DNA of 64,000 nt from Brasilonema sennae CENA114 (lineage in GTDB: Bacteria > Cyanobacteriota > Cyanobacteriia > Cyanobacteriales > Nostocaceae), in contig NZ_CP030118.1 of the NCBI RefSeq assembly GCF_006968745.1, positions 4,154,577 through 4,218,576 on the forward strand. The letters run 5' to 3'. A model generated the notes under the pieces. The model was not told the DNA's origin. It was given only the letters and a program-made list of their open reading frames with translations, and made no database searches. Positions 38,426-47,504 of the stretch are shown here, one piece after another (the first letter of the stretch is position 1; every line of letters begins with the position of its first letter). Both the position numbers and the translations under genes were made by a program.

Positions 38426-38501
38426 GATATTTAGACGTTAAACTATTTATGGTCTAAAATACACATAAAGTAATATTTAGGGCTAAAATATTAATGGTTG
38501 A
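38426..38501. promoter_or_regulatory. Candidate MarR operator region (paired ~30-bp repeats with dyad)
   Basis: Two related segments, 38426-38456 and 38471-38501, 45 bp apart, share an ATATTTAG...TAAA.TATT.ATGG pattern. The second contains a near-palindrome TAATATTTAG-GG-CTAAAATATTA (38471-38493). They lie between the divergent VOC and MarR genes. MarR proteins bind 16-20 bp palindromes in such intergenic regions. Confidence 0.5.
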
Positions 38502-38601
38502 ACTCGCCGCTCTACTCATGGTCTTAAGTTGCTAGAGTGTTGTTTTTGGGCGGTTTAACAGTTCTTGGTCACTCAGTCGTAGGCAACTCACAAAGTTAAA
38601 G

Positions 38602-39099
38602 ATGAACAAAGCAGATAGGATTAGACAAGTAGCGCTCGACTGGCAAGTGACGCGACCGGAAATCGACCCACGCCCGATGGTGCGAGTGCTGGCAGTGCTT
38701 CGTTCAGCCCTAGAACTCGAAAAGGCGACTGAAAAGCTCTTTGCCCGGTATGACTTGAATACGGCAACGTTTGGAGTCCTCGCAACACTGCGCCGTTCTT
38801 CGCCACCTGAGGGGATGACCCTTTCTCAATTAGCTCAATTTGTCCTAGTCACACCAGCTTCCATCACCAATCGCGTTGATCGTTTGGAAGCACGGGGTTT
38901 AGTCGAGCGGTATGATGCTACAAATGATCGACGGTGTTGGTTAGTGCGTCTGACTCAGAAGGGATATGACCTCATCAATGAGTTGATTCCGCAACATGTG
39001 GAGAATGAGCGCCAGTTGCTTTCTGGTTTAAATGAGCAGGAACAGGAGCAACTTTATTTGCTGCTACTTAAGCTACTGGCAAGTCTAGAGGATGACTAA
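38602..39099 (+). CDS. MarR-family transcriptional regulator
   Basis: 165 residues. The winged HTH has TLSQLAQFVLVTPASITNRVDRLEARGLVERY and the wing DRRCWLVRLTQKG, with flanking dimerisation helices. It probably represses the divergent VOC gene and itself in response to a small aromatic or electrophilic ligand (family knowledge). No second target is visible. Confidence 0.9.
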   Translation: MNKADRIRQVALDWQVTRPEIDPRPMVRVLAVLRSALELEKATEKLFARYDLNTATFGVLATLRRSSPPEGMTLSQLAQFVLVTPASITNRVDRLEARGLVERYDATNDRRCWLVRLTQKGYDLINELIPQHVENERQLLSGLNEQEQEQLYLLLLKLLASLEDD

Positions 39100-39335
39100 A
39101 ATTGGTTTTCAGACAACGGGGAATCGTGCTTTCTCTGTTGTTAAAATGGCATGTCATATTTGTAGCGACCTAGAATTGCAATTATAATATTTGCTCTAAG
39201 CTGCTCTCAAAGAAGAATTTCAGGCAGAATTGTTTCTAACTGGAGAAGTGATAAGTCCGCTTGTTTAACTGCAACTAATTGCCAAAAAAACGGGCGTTAC
39301 TGATTTTAAGTATGAATCTAGTTTTGTCATGCTGA

Positions 39336-39510
39336 ATGCAGCGTAAGCGCAAAGTGCACGCCAAGGGCGAACGCGCAGCGTGTCCCCTTGGGACTCAGCG
39401 AAATGCAGACACGAAATGGCTTCCCGCAAGCTAGCATCTACCAGGATTCTAAGCGCCAAAGGCGCACGCTTCGCGAACGCTTCACTTCGTTACGCTCAGA
39501 ATGACAATTC
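39336..39510. repeat. Interspersed GCGCAAAG/GCGAACGC-type repeats
   Basis: The spacer 39100-39586 carries blocks of short Nostocales repeats, including a CCAAGGG/CCCTTGG stem (39361-39367 and 39385-39391) and CGCACGCTTCGCGAACGC. No gene is supported in this 487-bp gap. Confidence 0.6.
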
Positions 39511-39586
39511 ATACCCTGATTCAGCAACGCCAAAAAACGACAGTTTTATGTAGGAAATTCGCTAGAACTTTATTTATCTTTTTTAA

Positions 39587-39658
<72 letters not shown>

Positions 39659-39935
39659 ACGCTCTGAATAATAATAATAGTCGTTAAATAAGGATTTGGC
39701 AAGTACTTTTGGAAAATTTTTTGGATTTTTTTTGGTAGACGCGAAACAGTAGTATTTGCAAGCCTTTGCCGTTCACAGTTCCTCTCAACCAGCAGGAGAA
39801 AGTTAAAAACACAGGTACTGGCTCTCAAAACTCAAAACTCACAGATGATTTATAAAGTAAACCTTAAATTGTAGGGTGCGTTCACATTTAACAGGTGCCG
39901 TATCTCCTCCACAAGGAAGCTGTCTTTGTAAGTTC

Positions 39936-39993
39936 CGTTCGCTTTGTGCGTGTCCTGTGGAGATCAGGACAAAGCGCAAAGGCAAAGCGAACG
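39936..39993. repeat. Nested cruciform repeat
   Basis: An outer 11-bp perfect inverted repeat CGTTCGCTTTG/CAAAGCGAACG (39936-39946, 39983-39993) encloses an inner 6-bp stem GTCCTG/CAGGAC (39952-39957, 39965-39970). It lies in the 381-bp gap between tRNA-Asn and the NYN gene, where nothing else is recognised. Confidence 0.65.
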
Positions 39994-40039
39994 CGCAGCG
40001 GGCAAGGAAGGGCATATAATAATGAGACGCGTGAATGTT

Positions 40040-40588
40040 TTATAGTCCCATACGCATCTGAGCTAAACGTTGACGTGCCTTGGCGTCGATAGAATTAGCT
40101 AAGAACCTTGTGTTAGAATGTTTTCGTACCTTAGATTTTTGCCGCACACGACAAACAGTGGCTTCTACCTGATAACACAGTTGCTGTGCTGACATCCATT
40201 CAGCCCCGTACCCTTGTACCATCAACTGTTGTGCTCGATCTGATGTAGCAACAATCATGCGAGAAATAAGAGATTGGGCTAGTGAGGAGCGTAAAGATGC
40301 ACAGACTTTTTCGATGTAAGTGTCTGCTGTCTGCGCAAACTCTGTATAATGAACCGATAGAAGCTCTGTGATAATTTGTCTGCTGCTACAGCTGTTTTGA
40401 TATTGAGCGTCGAATACGACTTGAGTCTCATAACCTTGAAACGCACTGTAGCCAATCAAAGCTTCGATTAATTCGTAACGGGCTGCCTCTAATCCAGCAG
40501 TGTCACGGGTTATTTTCAAGCAAGACCAAGTGCCTATGATGTTGTAGCCGTCCACAAGCAAAACGGCTCGGGGTAAGGAAGAGAGCAT
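40040..40588 (-). CDS. NYN domain protein, YacP-like ribonuclease
   Basis: 182 residues. The PIN-like NYN core shows the acidic N-terminal motif LLVDGYNIIGTW, a TQVVFDAQY strand, the middle TADTYIEKV acidic segment and IVATSDRAQQ. YacP/Rae1 homologues are ribosome-associated endoribonucleases. The C-terminal ~30 residues are basic (KSKVRKHSNTRF). It probably cleaves RNA. It is a single gene. Confidence 0.85.
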   Translation of the reverse strand: MLSSLPRAVLLVDGYNIIGTWSCLKITRDTAGLEAARYELIEALIGYSAFQGYETQVVFDAQYQNSCSSRQIITELLSVHYTEFAQTADTYIEKVCASLRSSLAQSLISRMIVATSDRAQQLMVQGYGAEWMSAQQLCYQVEATVCRVRQKSKVRKHSNTRFLANSIDAKARQRLAQMRMGL

Positions 40589-40776
40589 GATTTTGGATCA
40601 CAATTTTCTAAAGTTAACAAAATTCATTCATCATAAGATTCATAGTAATTGAAGCATGGGTTGTAACACTATGTTACAAAACGAAAAATGTATATGGGGG
40701 TATAGAGAAAAATCGATGCAAAGTATGCCCATAGGGCCTGCAAGGCAAACGAGATTTCCCCTATACCCTTGTATCC

Positions 40777-41460
40777 TTAAGTTTCAGGAGTTTTGTCGTG
40801 CAATTCCATCAGCCGTCGTTTGAGGCGCTGTGGTTCTCCATGATCCAATAAACAACCTTTTTCTAGTAGCAAAGCGCCGTCACAGTAATTTAACTCGTCT
40901 AAGCGATGAGTAACCCACAGAGCTGTGATACCACGATTTTTGACTAGGCGGCGGACACTAGCTACGAGTTCCAATTGGCTATCTGGATCAAGTAAAGCGG
41001 TGGGTTCATCTAACAATAGGACTTCACAGCGACGGGCTAAAGCGCCAGCGATCGCCACTCGTTGTTTTTGTCCACCACTCAAAGCATAAATAGGACGTTT
41101 TTGCAGTGAAAGTAAATTCACTGCTTCGAGCGCCTCCTGAACGCGAGTTCTCACAGCAGCAGGTGGGAGTTTTTCTTCCACTAGCCCAAAAGCCACATCA
41201 GCACCAACTGTTGGCATGACGAGTTGATGATCCGGATTTTGGAAGACAAAGCCCACAGGATGTGAAAGTTGAATTTCCCCAGACTCAGGGGTTAATAGCC
41301 CTGCTATGAGTCTGAGTAAGGTGGATTTGCCACTCCCATTTGTACCCAAGAGCATCCAAAATTCACCCTTGGGTACTTCCAGAGAGCAAGACTTAATCAC
41401 ATTCTCTCCGGATAACCAGCTAAAATTTAAATCCTTAACTCCTATGCCCAGTTCCACCAT
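40777..41460 (-). CDS. ABC transporter ATP-binding protein, ECF/CbiO-type
   Basis: 227 residues with Walker A GTNGSGKST at ~39-47, the Q-loop FVFQNPDHQL, signature LSGGQKQR, Walker B LLLDEPTALLD and H-loop WVTHRLDEL. The QNPDHQ Q-loop is typical of energy-coupling-factor (cobalt/nickel/vitamin) ATPases. Cognate EcfT and S subunits are not in the window. It lies 17 bp downstream of a small conserved gene on the same strand, probably cotranscribed. Confidence 0.9.
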   Translation of the reverse strand: MVELGIGVKDLNFSWLSGENVIKSCSLEVPKGEFWMLLGTNGSGKSTLLRLIAGLLTPESGEIQLSHPVGFVFQNPDHQLVMPTVGADVAFGLVEEKLPPAAVRTRVQEALEAVNLLSLQKRPIYALSGGQKQRVAIAGALARRCEVLLLDEPTALLDPDSQLELVASVRRLVKNRGITALWVTHRLDELNYCDGALLLEKGCLLDHGEPQRLKRRLMELHDKTPET

Positions 41461-41477
41461 GTGTGTATACGAGTTAA

Positions 41478-41750
41478 TTACTCAGCTGCTATAGCGAAGA
41501 AACCAGGTGGTCTACCACCAGCAGCAGCCCCGCCTTCTCTCTGAGTCAGCTGAACTCCAGAAATCTCACTAGCACGGACAGCTATTTTCTTTTCTGTCTT
41601 TCCTTCGCTTTTGAGTTCCACAATATCAGGGCTGCCAGTTTGCATAGCACCCACAATCATCTGATAAACTGCCTCAGCATCCTCAGAGGTTTTACGCTCT
41701 ATGGATATGGGGAAAGCTGTGTTCTTTACGGTTAAGTCGATACTAAACAT
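41478..41750 (-). CDS. Small conserved-type protein of unknown function
   Basis: 90 residues, not recognised. The sequence is soluble and mixed alpha/beta, beginning MFSIDLTVKNTAFPISIERK, with a KIAVRASEISGVQL strand region and a Gly/Pro-rich end (GGAAAGGRPPGFFA). The start is ATG at 41750. It is followed after 17 bp by the ECF-type ATPase gene and is divergent from psbD. Confidence 0.65.
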   Translation of the reverse strand: MFSIDLTVKNTAFPISIERKTSEDAEAVYQMIVGAMQTGSPDIVELKSEGKTEKKIAVRASEISGVQLTQREGGAAAGGRPPGFFAIAAE

Positions 41751-42032
41751 TTCGCTTCAATGAAATTAAGGTGCAGGACTCATTTTAACGTTAGCTTGCG
41801 TGGAGGGAGTTTGAGGAGGTCGCCAACCGGAAAAATTAAAATTAGATTAAGGAAATGAAAAACACACTAGAAAAATCTGAGAACTTTATATACAATTGGA
41901 TTAGAGTTGGTAAATAATTGTAAACGGCAATTGACAACTCAATAAATTCTCTGTTCTAGGCAGGCAGTCAAATGTCTATCCTGGAGTCGGCAGAGGAAAC
42001 CCGCAATAATAAGATTTTGGAGATTCGTTGTA

Positions 42033-43091
42033 ATGACCATTGCAGTAGGACGCGCCCCGTCAAAACGGGGGTGGTTTGATGTTCTCGACGACTGGTTAAA
42101 GCGAGACCGTTTCGTATTCGTAGGTTGGTCAGGAATACTACTGTTCCCCTGCGCCTTCCTAGCATTAGGCGGCTGGCTAACCGGTACAACTTTTGTCACC
42201 TCTTGGTACACCCACGGGATAGCATCATCCTACTTAGAAGGATGTAACTTCCTGACAGTCGCAGTATCGACCCCAGCAGACGCAATGGGACACTCGTTAT
42301 TACTATTGTGGGGACCAGAAGCACAAGGCGACCTGACCCGTTGGTTCCAACTGGGAGGGTTATGGCCATTCGTAGCACTGCACGGAGCATTTGCGCTGAT
42401 TGGTTTCATGCTGCGGCAATTTGAGATCGCTCGGTTGGTGGGAATTCGTCCTTACAATGCGATCGCATTCTCTGCTCCAATCGCAGTGTTCGTGAGTGTG
42501 TTCTTGATGTACCCCTTGGGACAATCAAGTTGGTTCTTTGCACCCAGCTTCGGTGTGGCAGCAATCTTCCGCTTCCTGCTGTTCTTGCAAGGATTCCATA
42601 ACTGGACACTTAACCCCTTCCACATGATGGGAGTAGCTGGAGTACTAGGTGGAGCGCTGCTTTGTGCTATCCACGGTGCAACAGTAGAAAACACCTTGTT
42701 TGAAGACGGTGAAGGGTCAAACACGTTCCCCGCGTTCACTCCTACGCAATCTGAAGAAACTTACTCAATGGTGACAGCAAACAGATTCTGGTCACAGATA
42801 TTTGGAATTGCTTTCTCCAACAAGCGTTGGTTGCACTTCTTCATGCTGTTTGTGCCCGTCACAGGCTTGTGGATGAGCGCAGTTGGAATTGTAGGTTTAG
42901 CACTCAACCTGCGGGCTTACGACTTCGTGTCGCAAGAATTGCGCGCGGCAGAAGACCCAGAGTTTGAAACTTTCTATACCAAGAACATTTTGCTCAACGA
43001 GGGTATCCGCGCTTGGATGGCTCCTGCCGATCAACCTCACGAAAAATTTGTCTTCCCTGAGGAAGTTCTTCCTCGCGGTAACGCTTTGTAA
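42033..43091 (+). CDS. psbD: Photosystem II reaction-centre protein D2, stand-alone copy
   Basis: 352 residues, full length, five membrane helices. Functional ligands are all present: Tyr160 (TyrD), His197 (P680 chlorophyll), His214 and His268 (non-haem iron/QA side). The usual downstream, overlapping psbC is absent: a terminator follows within 50 bp, so this is a monocistronic psbD such as the second copy many cyanobacteria keep for stress or high light. Against the D2 consensus as I remember it, it has Pro233 for Arg in NTFPAFTPTQ, Phe105 for Cys in RWFQLGG and Pro112 in GLWPFVALHG, so it may be a specialised variant. A TTGACA at 41931 is a possible -35 box. Confidence 0.97.
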   Translation: MTIAVGRAPSKRGWFDVLDDWLKRDRFVFVGWSGILLFPCAFLALGGWLTGTTFVTSWYTHGIASSYLEGCNFLTVAVSTPADAMGHSLLLLWGPEAQGDLTRWFQLGGLWPFVALHGAFALIGFMLRQFEIARLVGIRPYNAIAFSAPIAVFVSVFLMYPLGQSSWFFAPSFGVAAIFRFLLFLQGFHNWTLNPFHMMGVAGVLGGALLCAIHGATVENTLFEDGEGSNTFPAFTPTQSEETYSMVTANRFWSQIFGIAFSNKRWLHFFMLFVPVTGLWMSAVGIVGLALNLRAYDFVSQELRAAEDPEFETFYTKNILLNEGIRAWMAPADQPHEKFVFPEEVLPRGNAL

Positions 43092-43134
43092 TAATCATCT
43101 AATATATCAGCGATATCAGCGTTAGATAGTTAAG

Positions 43135-43170
43135 TCGTCCCCGCCATGTGGCGGGGACGATTTGATTTTT
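43135..43170 (+). terminator. Rho-independent terminator of psbD
   Basis: A perfect 11-bp stem TCGTCCCCGCC/GGCGGGGACGA (43135-43145, 43150-43160, loop ATGT) with tail TTTGATTTTTT. The rest of the 332-bp gap to the next gene holds a GCGCAGCGGGGCGTAGCCCG-type repeat and a TATTCCCTGTTCCCTGTTCG tandem just before the cbiG-cobJ start. Confidence 0.9.
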
Positions 43171-43423
43171 TCGGCTAAAACTAGGAAGCTTTCACTCAAA
43201 CTTGTCAATTTATTTATCAGGATGTATTCTGTTAGCGCAGCGGGGCGTAGCCCGTTTTGCGTTCTGACCTATTTGTTCTTCTTAAGAGCACCCCACGGAC
43301 GGCGATTGCGCAAAGCGCAGACGCTGCTAGGCGTATCGCTACCCGTTATGAATAAAACAAACACCTTCTTTCCTATTCCCTGTTCCCTGTTCGCTGTTCC
43401 CTGTGTTTCTTGAAAGTATTTCC

Positions 43424-45241
43424 ATGACAAAAATTCCGCCTGCTGTGATAATTCTGGGTAACAACAGTATCCCCGTGGCAAAAAAAATTATCAGCGTCTT
43501 GCCAGGAGCACAGTTGTACGGGTTGGCTGGTCGCACTTATGATGTGGATGTCAGTTTTACTGAATTTGGAACGACACTGCGAGAATTATTTGCTCATGGA
43601 ACACCAATCATTGGCATTTGTGCGACAGGTATTCTGATCAGAACCCTTGCGCCACTACTTGCCAATAAGCGAGAAGAACCTCCAGTTCTTGCAGTTGCTG
43701 AAGATGGTAGTGCAGTGGTGCCACTTTTGGGTGGACTCAATGGTGTCAATTCGCTGGCACGCCAAATTGCTGTTGTACTGAATGTCAAACCCGCTATTAC
43801 AACCACGGGTGATATTCGTTTTGGCATCGCGCTAGAAGATCCCCCTTTAGGCTACCGTTTAGCTAACCCGGATGACGCCAAATCCTTCATGTCTGACTTA
43901 CTAGCGGGAAACTCGGTGAGGTTGGAGGGCAGTGCACCTTGGTTGAAGAATAGTGCGTTACCTATTGCTGAGGATGCAACAAGAGTTATACAAATTACTG
44001 AAAAGCAAGTTGTTTCTATATCAACTCGTCTTGTTTATCATCCCGCTACTGTAGCGATTGGGGTAACCTTTGTTAATCCCAGCTTACCAAAAGGAGAAAG
44101 AGGAAGTTCTGAGGAAATCGCTTTTGTGCAGCAAATGCTGGTTGATGCTGAGTTAGCTTCAGCATCTGTTGCAGGAGTCTTCGCCAGTACTGTTGATGCT
44201 GCCAATCCAGTTTTACAAGAAATTGCCGATGCCCTCAATGTGCCAATTCGCTTCTTTACTCCAGACGAAATTGTTGGTGTGATGTCACAAAATAATACTG
44301 TAGATGTGGCTCGGCTCCAGCAGGGAGCCGAGCCCTTGCGGGCGATCGCTCTAGCTTTAACCGCTTCCTCCGGGCAGTTGGTGATGCAACGGCAAACATC
44401 TGACTTTAGTTGTGCGATAGCGATCGCCCTCTCACCCTCACCCATCAATATCAACACCACAGGTAGACCACGCGGTCGATTGGTAGTCATTGGCACAGGT
44501 CCTGGAGGAAGCAATTGGATGTCCCCAGAAGTCAAGGATGTTTTACGTAATGCCACTGATTTAGTTGGTTATTCTACTTACTTGGAATTAGTTGGTTCTT
44601 TGGGCAAAGATAAAAGGTGGCATGAGTCTGACAACCGGGAAGAAATTGCACGGGCACGAGTAGCGCTAGATTTAGCAGCAGAAGGACGTTTTGTGGCGGT
44701 AGTCTCTTCTGGTGATCCTGGTATTTATGCTATGGCTGCAGCAGTGTTTGAAGTGCTTGAGAAGGAGGCAAAGCCAGAATGGCAAGGTATCGAAATTCAG
44801 GTAGCACCTGGTATTTCCGCGATGCAAGCAGCAGCAGCCAAGATTGGTGCCCCCCTAGGTCATGACTTCTGCACCATCTCCTTGTCTGATATCTTAAAGC
44901 CGTGGTCAATTATCGAACAGCGAATCACTGCCGCTGCACAAGCAGATTTCGTGATTGCCTTTTACAATCCAGTGTCAAAGCAGCGCACTTGGCAACTGGC
45001 AGAGGCAAAAAATATACTACTGCGTTACAGACATCCTGATACTCCAGTCGTGCTTGCCCGCAACCTTGGTAGAAATGGAGAATCTGTTCAGGTTTGCACT
45101 TTGGAAAACTTAGTACCAGAACTCGCTGATATGCGGACAGTCATTCTTGTGGGGTCAAGCAAAACCCAGACGATCACGCGGTGCGATGGTAGCGTCTGGG
45201 TTTATACTCCTCGTCGTTACGATGAAGATAAGATTTTATGA
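43424..45241 (+). CDS. cbiG-cobJ: CbiG-CobJ fusion: cobalamin biosynthesis protein / precorrin-3B C17-methyltransferase
   Basis: 605 residues from ATG 43424. Residues ~1-330 form CbiG-like modules (GICATGILIRTLAPLL, VVPLLGGLNGVNSLAR, ITTTGDIRFGIALEDPP, and a C-terminal module with GVFASTVDAAN). Residues ~350-605 are CobJ/CbiH (RLVVIGTGPGGSNWMSPEV, SSGDPGIYAMAAAVFE, VAPGISAMQAAAAKIGAPLG, FYNPVSKQRTWQL). This fusion performs ring contraction and methylation in corrin synthesis. Its last 6 bp overlap the convergent tyrosinase gene. Confidence 0.92.
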   Translation: MTKIPPAVIILGNNSIPVAKKIISVLPGAQLYGLAGRTYDVDVSFTEFGTTLRELFAHGTPIIGICATGILIRTLAPLLANKREEPPVLAVAEDGSAVVPLLGGLNGVNSLARQIAVVLNVKPAITTTGDIRFGIALEDPPLGYRLANPDDAKSFMSDLLAGNSVRLEGSAPWLKNSALPIAEDATRVIQITEKQVVSISTRLVYHPATVAIGVTFVNPSLPKGERGSSEEIAFVQQMLVDAELASASVAGVFASTVDAANPVLQEIADALNVPIRFFTPDEIVGVMSQNNTVDVARLQQGAEPLRAIALALTASSGQLVMQRQTSDFSCAIAIALSPSPININTTGRPRGRLVVIGTGPGGSNWMSPEVKDVLRNATDLVGYSTYLELVGSLGKDKRWHESDNREEIARARVALDLAAEGRFVAVVSSGDPGIYAMAAAVFEVLEKEAKPEWQGIEIQVAPGISAMQAAAAKIGAPLGHDFCTISLSDILKPWSIIEQRITAAAQADFVIAFYNPVSKQRTWQLAEAKNILLRYRHPDTPVVLARNLGRNGESVQVCTLENLVPELADMRTVILVGSSKTQTITRCDGSVWVYTPRRYDEDKIL

Positions 45242-46567
45242 GTTGATATGATTGCCCCTTTTAAGGGTGTCGTAGCTATACCCATACTTTCTAAAATTCA
45301 GAGTGTCTGTAGGTGTGACAATATCATCTGGGGACAAATGAGGAAGTAAGGATAACACATCTGCTGGCCCCTGATTTACCGGTGTGGACTCACCTCCATC
45401 CCAAGGCCACAATCTGTCGTTGAGATTTTCTCCATAATGTCCACCACTGGCAGGATAATAATTGGGACCTGCATGTCCATTTGCCTGCCATTCGGCCCAA
45501 AGGCGATCCAGATTGGAATGAATTAGCCAAAATACTGGATCGTAGGGAGAACTGATAATACTAGCCATTGTGCCTAAAGGATTAAGCTGACCCGTGGTAA
45601 AGTCAAAACTACCTCCACCGACTAACCCATGCATATAGTTATGCATAAAGACTCCACGAATTGTGAGTTGTCCCTGGCTATCGGATTTGTAAAATCCTTC
45701 TAGACCTTGGCGGAGTCTGTCATAGTCGTCAACAGCAAGAATTTGGTCCAAGTCTTCTTTAGGAATAGGGTAAGTATTTACAGGCGGCGCTTGCAAAAAG
45801 CGTAAGAGAACCTCACCTAATGTTTCTCCAGATGGCTTGATATGTAAGTTTGGGTTCAAAATCCATCCATTGGCTGCTGAAAAAGGACCGGATGCAACAG
45901 GTCCCCCTTGGACATCACCTAAACCTGGAATGCTGAGGGTGACTCCTTGACCATTTGCTCCCAAAAACTCATCTTGAAAGATAACTTCCAACGCTTTAGG
46001 GTCTGTCCAATCCCAATAGGGAAGTGTGACATTGGGGTTGACTGATTGCAAAGCTTTTTCAAATCGGTGTATAAACTCACGATGCCACGGTAGTAATAGA
46101 GAACTTTCATGGGCACCATCATGGCCAGCAGCTGGACCTTGTGCTTCGCTTGACATTAGCCCCATTGCTTCCACGTGCACTGCAACAAACTGGTCGTAAA
46201 TACTGATACTGCTACCTTCCGGAACTGTATTTTTTAATGCACGCACAGCATCAACGAATGCTTGTTTCTCTTCTTGGGTAAGGTCAACAACATTCTTTCT
46301 TATTGCATAAGCTTTGTTTCTGCTAATAAGAAGTTTTTCGTTTGGAGGAGCAAGATCAGAATGAGCACTGTTGATTTCATCAATAGCACTGTTGTGATAA
46401 GCTACAGTCAGCTTGGTATCTGAACTATCGCCCTGCACCTGATTTAATACTTGCTTATGGTCACGATGCTCAACATTATGAGAGAATGCCGGAGTTCCAA
46501 AAACGACCAACACAGCAACAATACAACTAATAATGACTGCTTTAATACTTTTGTGGATTTTCATCAT
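45236..46567 (-). CDS. Secreted tyrosinase-family (type 3 copper) protein
   Basis: 443 residues with an N-terminal signal peptide or anchor (KAVIISCIVAVLVVFGTPAFS). The CuA site includes LLPWHREFIHRFE at ~155-170 with preceding His residues. The CuB site has HNYMHG at ~305-310 and PVFWLIHSNLDRLW at ~345. All copper-ligand motifs appear intact, so an active phenol oxidase/polyphenol oxidase is likely, acting outside the cytoplasm. The stop overlaps the end of cbiG-cobJ on the opposite strand. Confidence 0.88.
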   Translation of the reverse strand: MMKIHKSIKAVIISCIVAVLVVFGTPAFSHNVEHRDHKQVLNQVQGDSSDTKLTVAYHNSAIDEINSAHSDLAPPNEKLLISRNKAYAIRKNVVDLTQEEKQAFVDAVRALKNTVPEGSSISIYDQFVAVHVEAMGLMSSEAQGPAAGHDGAHESSLLLPWHREFIHRFEKALQSVNPNVTLPYWDWTDPKALEVIFQDEFLGANGQGVTLSIPGLGDVQGGPVASGPFSAANGWILNPNLHIKPSGETLGEVLLRFLQAPPVNTYPIPKEDLDQILAVDDYDRLRQGLEGFYKSDSQGQLTIRGVFMHNYMHGLVGGGSFDFTTGQLNPLGTMASIISSPYDPVFWLIHSNLDRLWAEWQANGHAGPNYYPASGGHYGENLNDRLWPWDGGESTPVNQGPADVLSLLPHLSPDDIVTPTDTLNFRKYGYSYDTLKRGNHINS

Positions 46568-46924
46568 CTACGCTTATTATGTTCCCAATATTTCAATAAT
46601 TTTTGAGAATTTTACTGAGATTAATGATTACTATTTATATAAGTTGACAGTAAACATAATTACTCACAATAGAAAATCTTTAGGAAAATCTTTCTATTGT
46701 TTCGCAACCAGCGCAAAAGTCGTTATTTGTTTGCAGTATTGCTGTGTTCCAACCTAGTTTGACCCCCAGGCACGACGCTTTTTTATATGAAAATAATGGC
46801 GTTGCATAATAAAGGGATGAATTCTACTGTCCAGCCAAGTGCATCTAATCACATCCGTAAGAACGGGCATCGTCGTGGTAAGCAAAACTCATTTGCTGTT
46901 CATATGATGCTGCAGCAGGGAGCG

Positions 46925-47051
46925 CTAGAACACCGATTCACTAATCCCAAAAACCCGGTTTCTGTTACTGGGAAGACCGAAGTTTCGTTAACTCAACAAG
47001 AAAAAACCGGGTTTTTTAGTCACAATTATGAATACTGAATCGGTGTTCTAG
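46925..47051. repeat. MITE-like element with 16-bp perfect terminal inverted repeats
   Basis: Termini CTAGAACACCGATTCA (46925-46940) and its exact complement (47036-47051) flank 95 bp that contain a second inverted pair, AAAACCCGGTTT and AAACCGGGTTTT. It has no coding capacity. It is probably a non-autonomous transposon or a mobile palindrome. Confidence 0.75.
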
Positions 47052-47242
47052 TAGGACATAATTTATAAAAACCGTGTTTTCATCCCTCATGGTACTTGCG
47101 TTGAATAAGCGTTTTACAGAAAACAAAAATACGGCTTTTAACGATTAAGGACTACTAGCATTGCTGAGCGCCAACTTCTCGAATCATATACAAAACAACG
47201 CGAACGAAAAACTCTTTGCTACTCTAAATCCGAAGAAATGTT

Positions 47243-47400
47243 TAATATCATGTCCGGATGAACACTTATAAAAAACCAAGAACCTCACCCCCATCCCCTC
47301 TCCTTAGTAAGGAGAGGGGTGCCCGATAGCGTAGCGTGCCGTTAGGCATAGGGCGGGGTGAGGTTTTTTTATTGTAAGTAATTAACCGAACTTGATATAA
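47243..47400. repeat. MITE with imperfect terminal inverted repeats (TAATATCA...) and nested terminator hairpins
   Basis: 158 bp. Ends TAATATCATGTCCGG and, inverted, TTATATCAAGTTCGG. Inside are an outer stem AACCTCACCCC/GGGGTGAGGTT (47281-47291, 47355-47365) and an inner CCCCTCTCCTTA/TAAGGAGAGGGG stem, followed by a T tract. The element at 62662-63698 has the same ends and hairpins, with an expanded interior. Confidence 0.75.
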
Positions 47401-47504
47401 GTTATCAATTAGATTGTTAGTGCATTACCTCTACAACGGATTTGTGCTGTTACCAGTCTAATTTATCCCGCAAATATGCAGCGCCAAAATAATTGTTAAT
47501 TTTT

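Larger units (their letters stand above)
46568..47504. other. MITE-rich intergenic region (0.94 kb)
   Basis: No credible gene. The 83-codon frame at 46787-47038 runs through a MITE-like palindrome and is rejected. It holds two palindromic elements (46925-47051 and 47243-47400), annotated separately, with ~190 bp of undistinguished DNA between them. Confidence 0.6.

Noticed and set aside
42033..43423. Far-red-light (FaRLiP) photosystem cluster
   Set aside because: Only psbD is present; no psbA, psbB, psbC or allophycocyanin paralogs or RfpABC-like regulators adjoin it.
46787..47038. 83-codon frame
   Set aside because: It covers most of a MITE-like palindrome; the reading is incidental.
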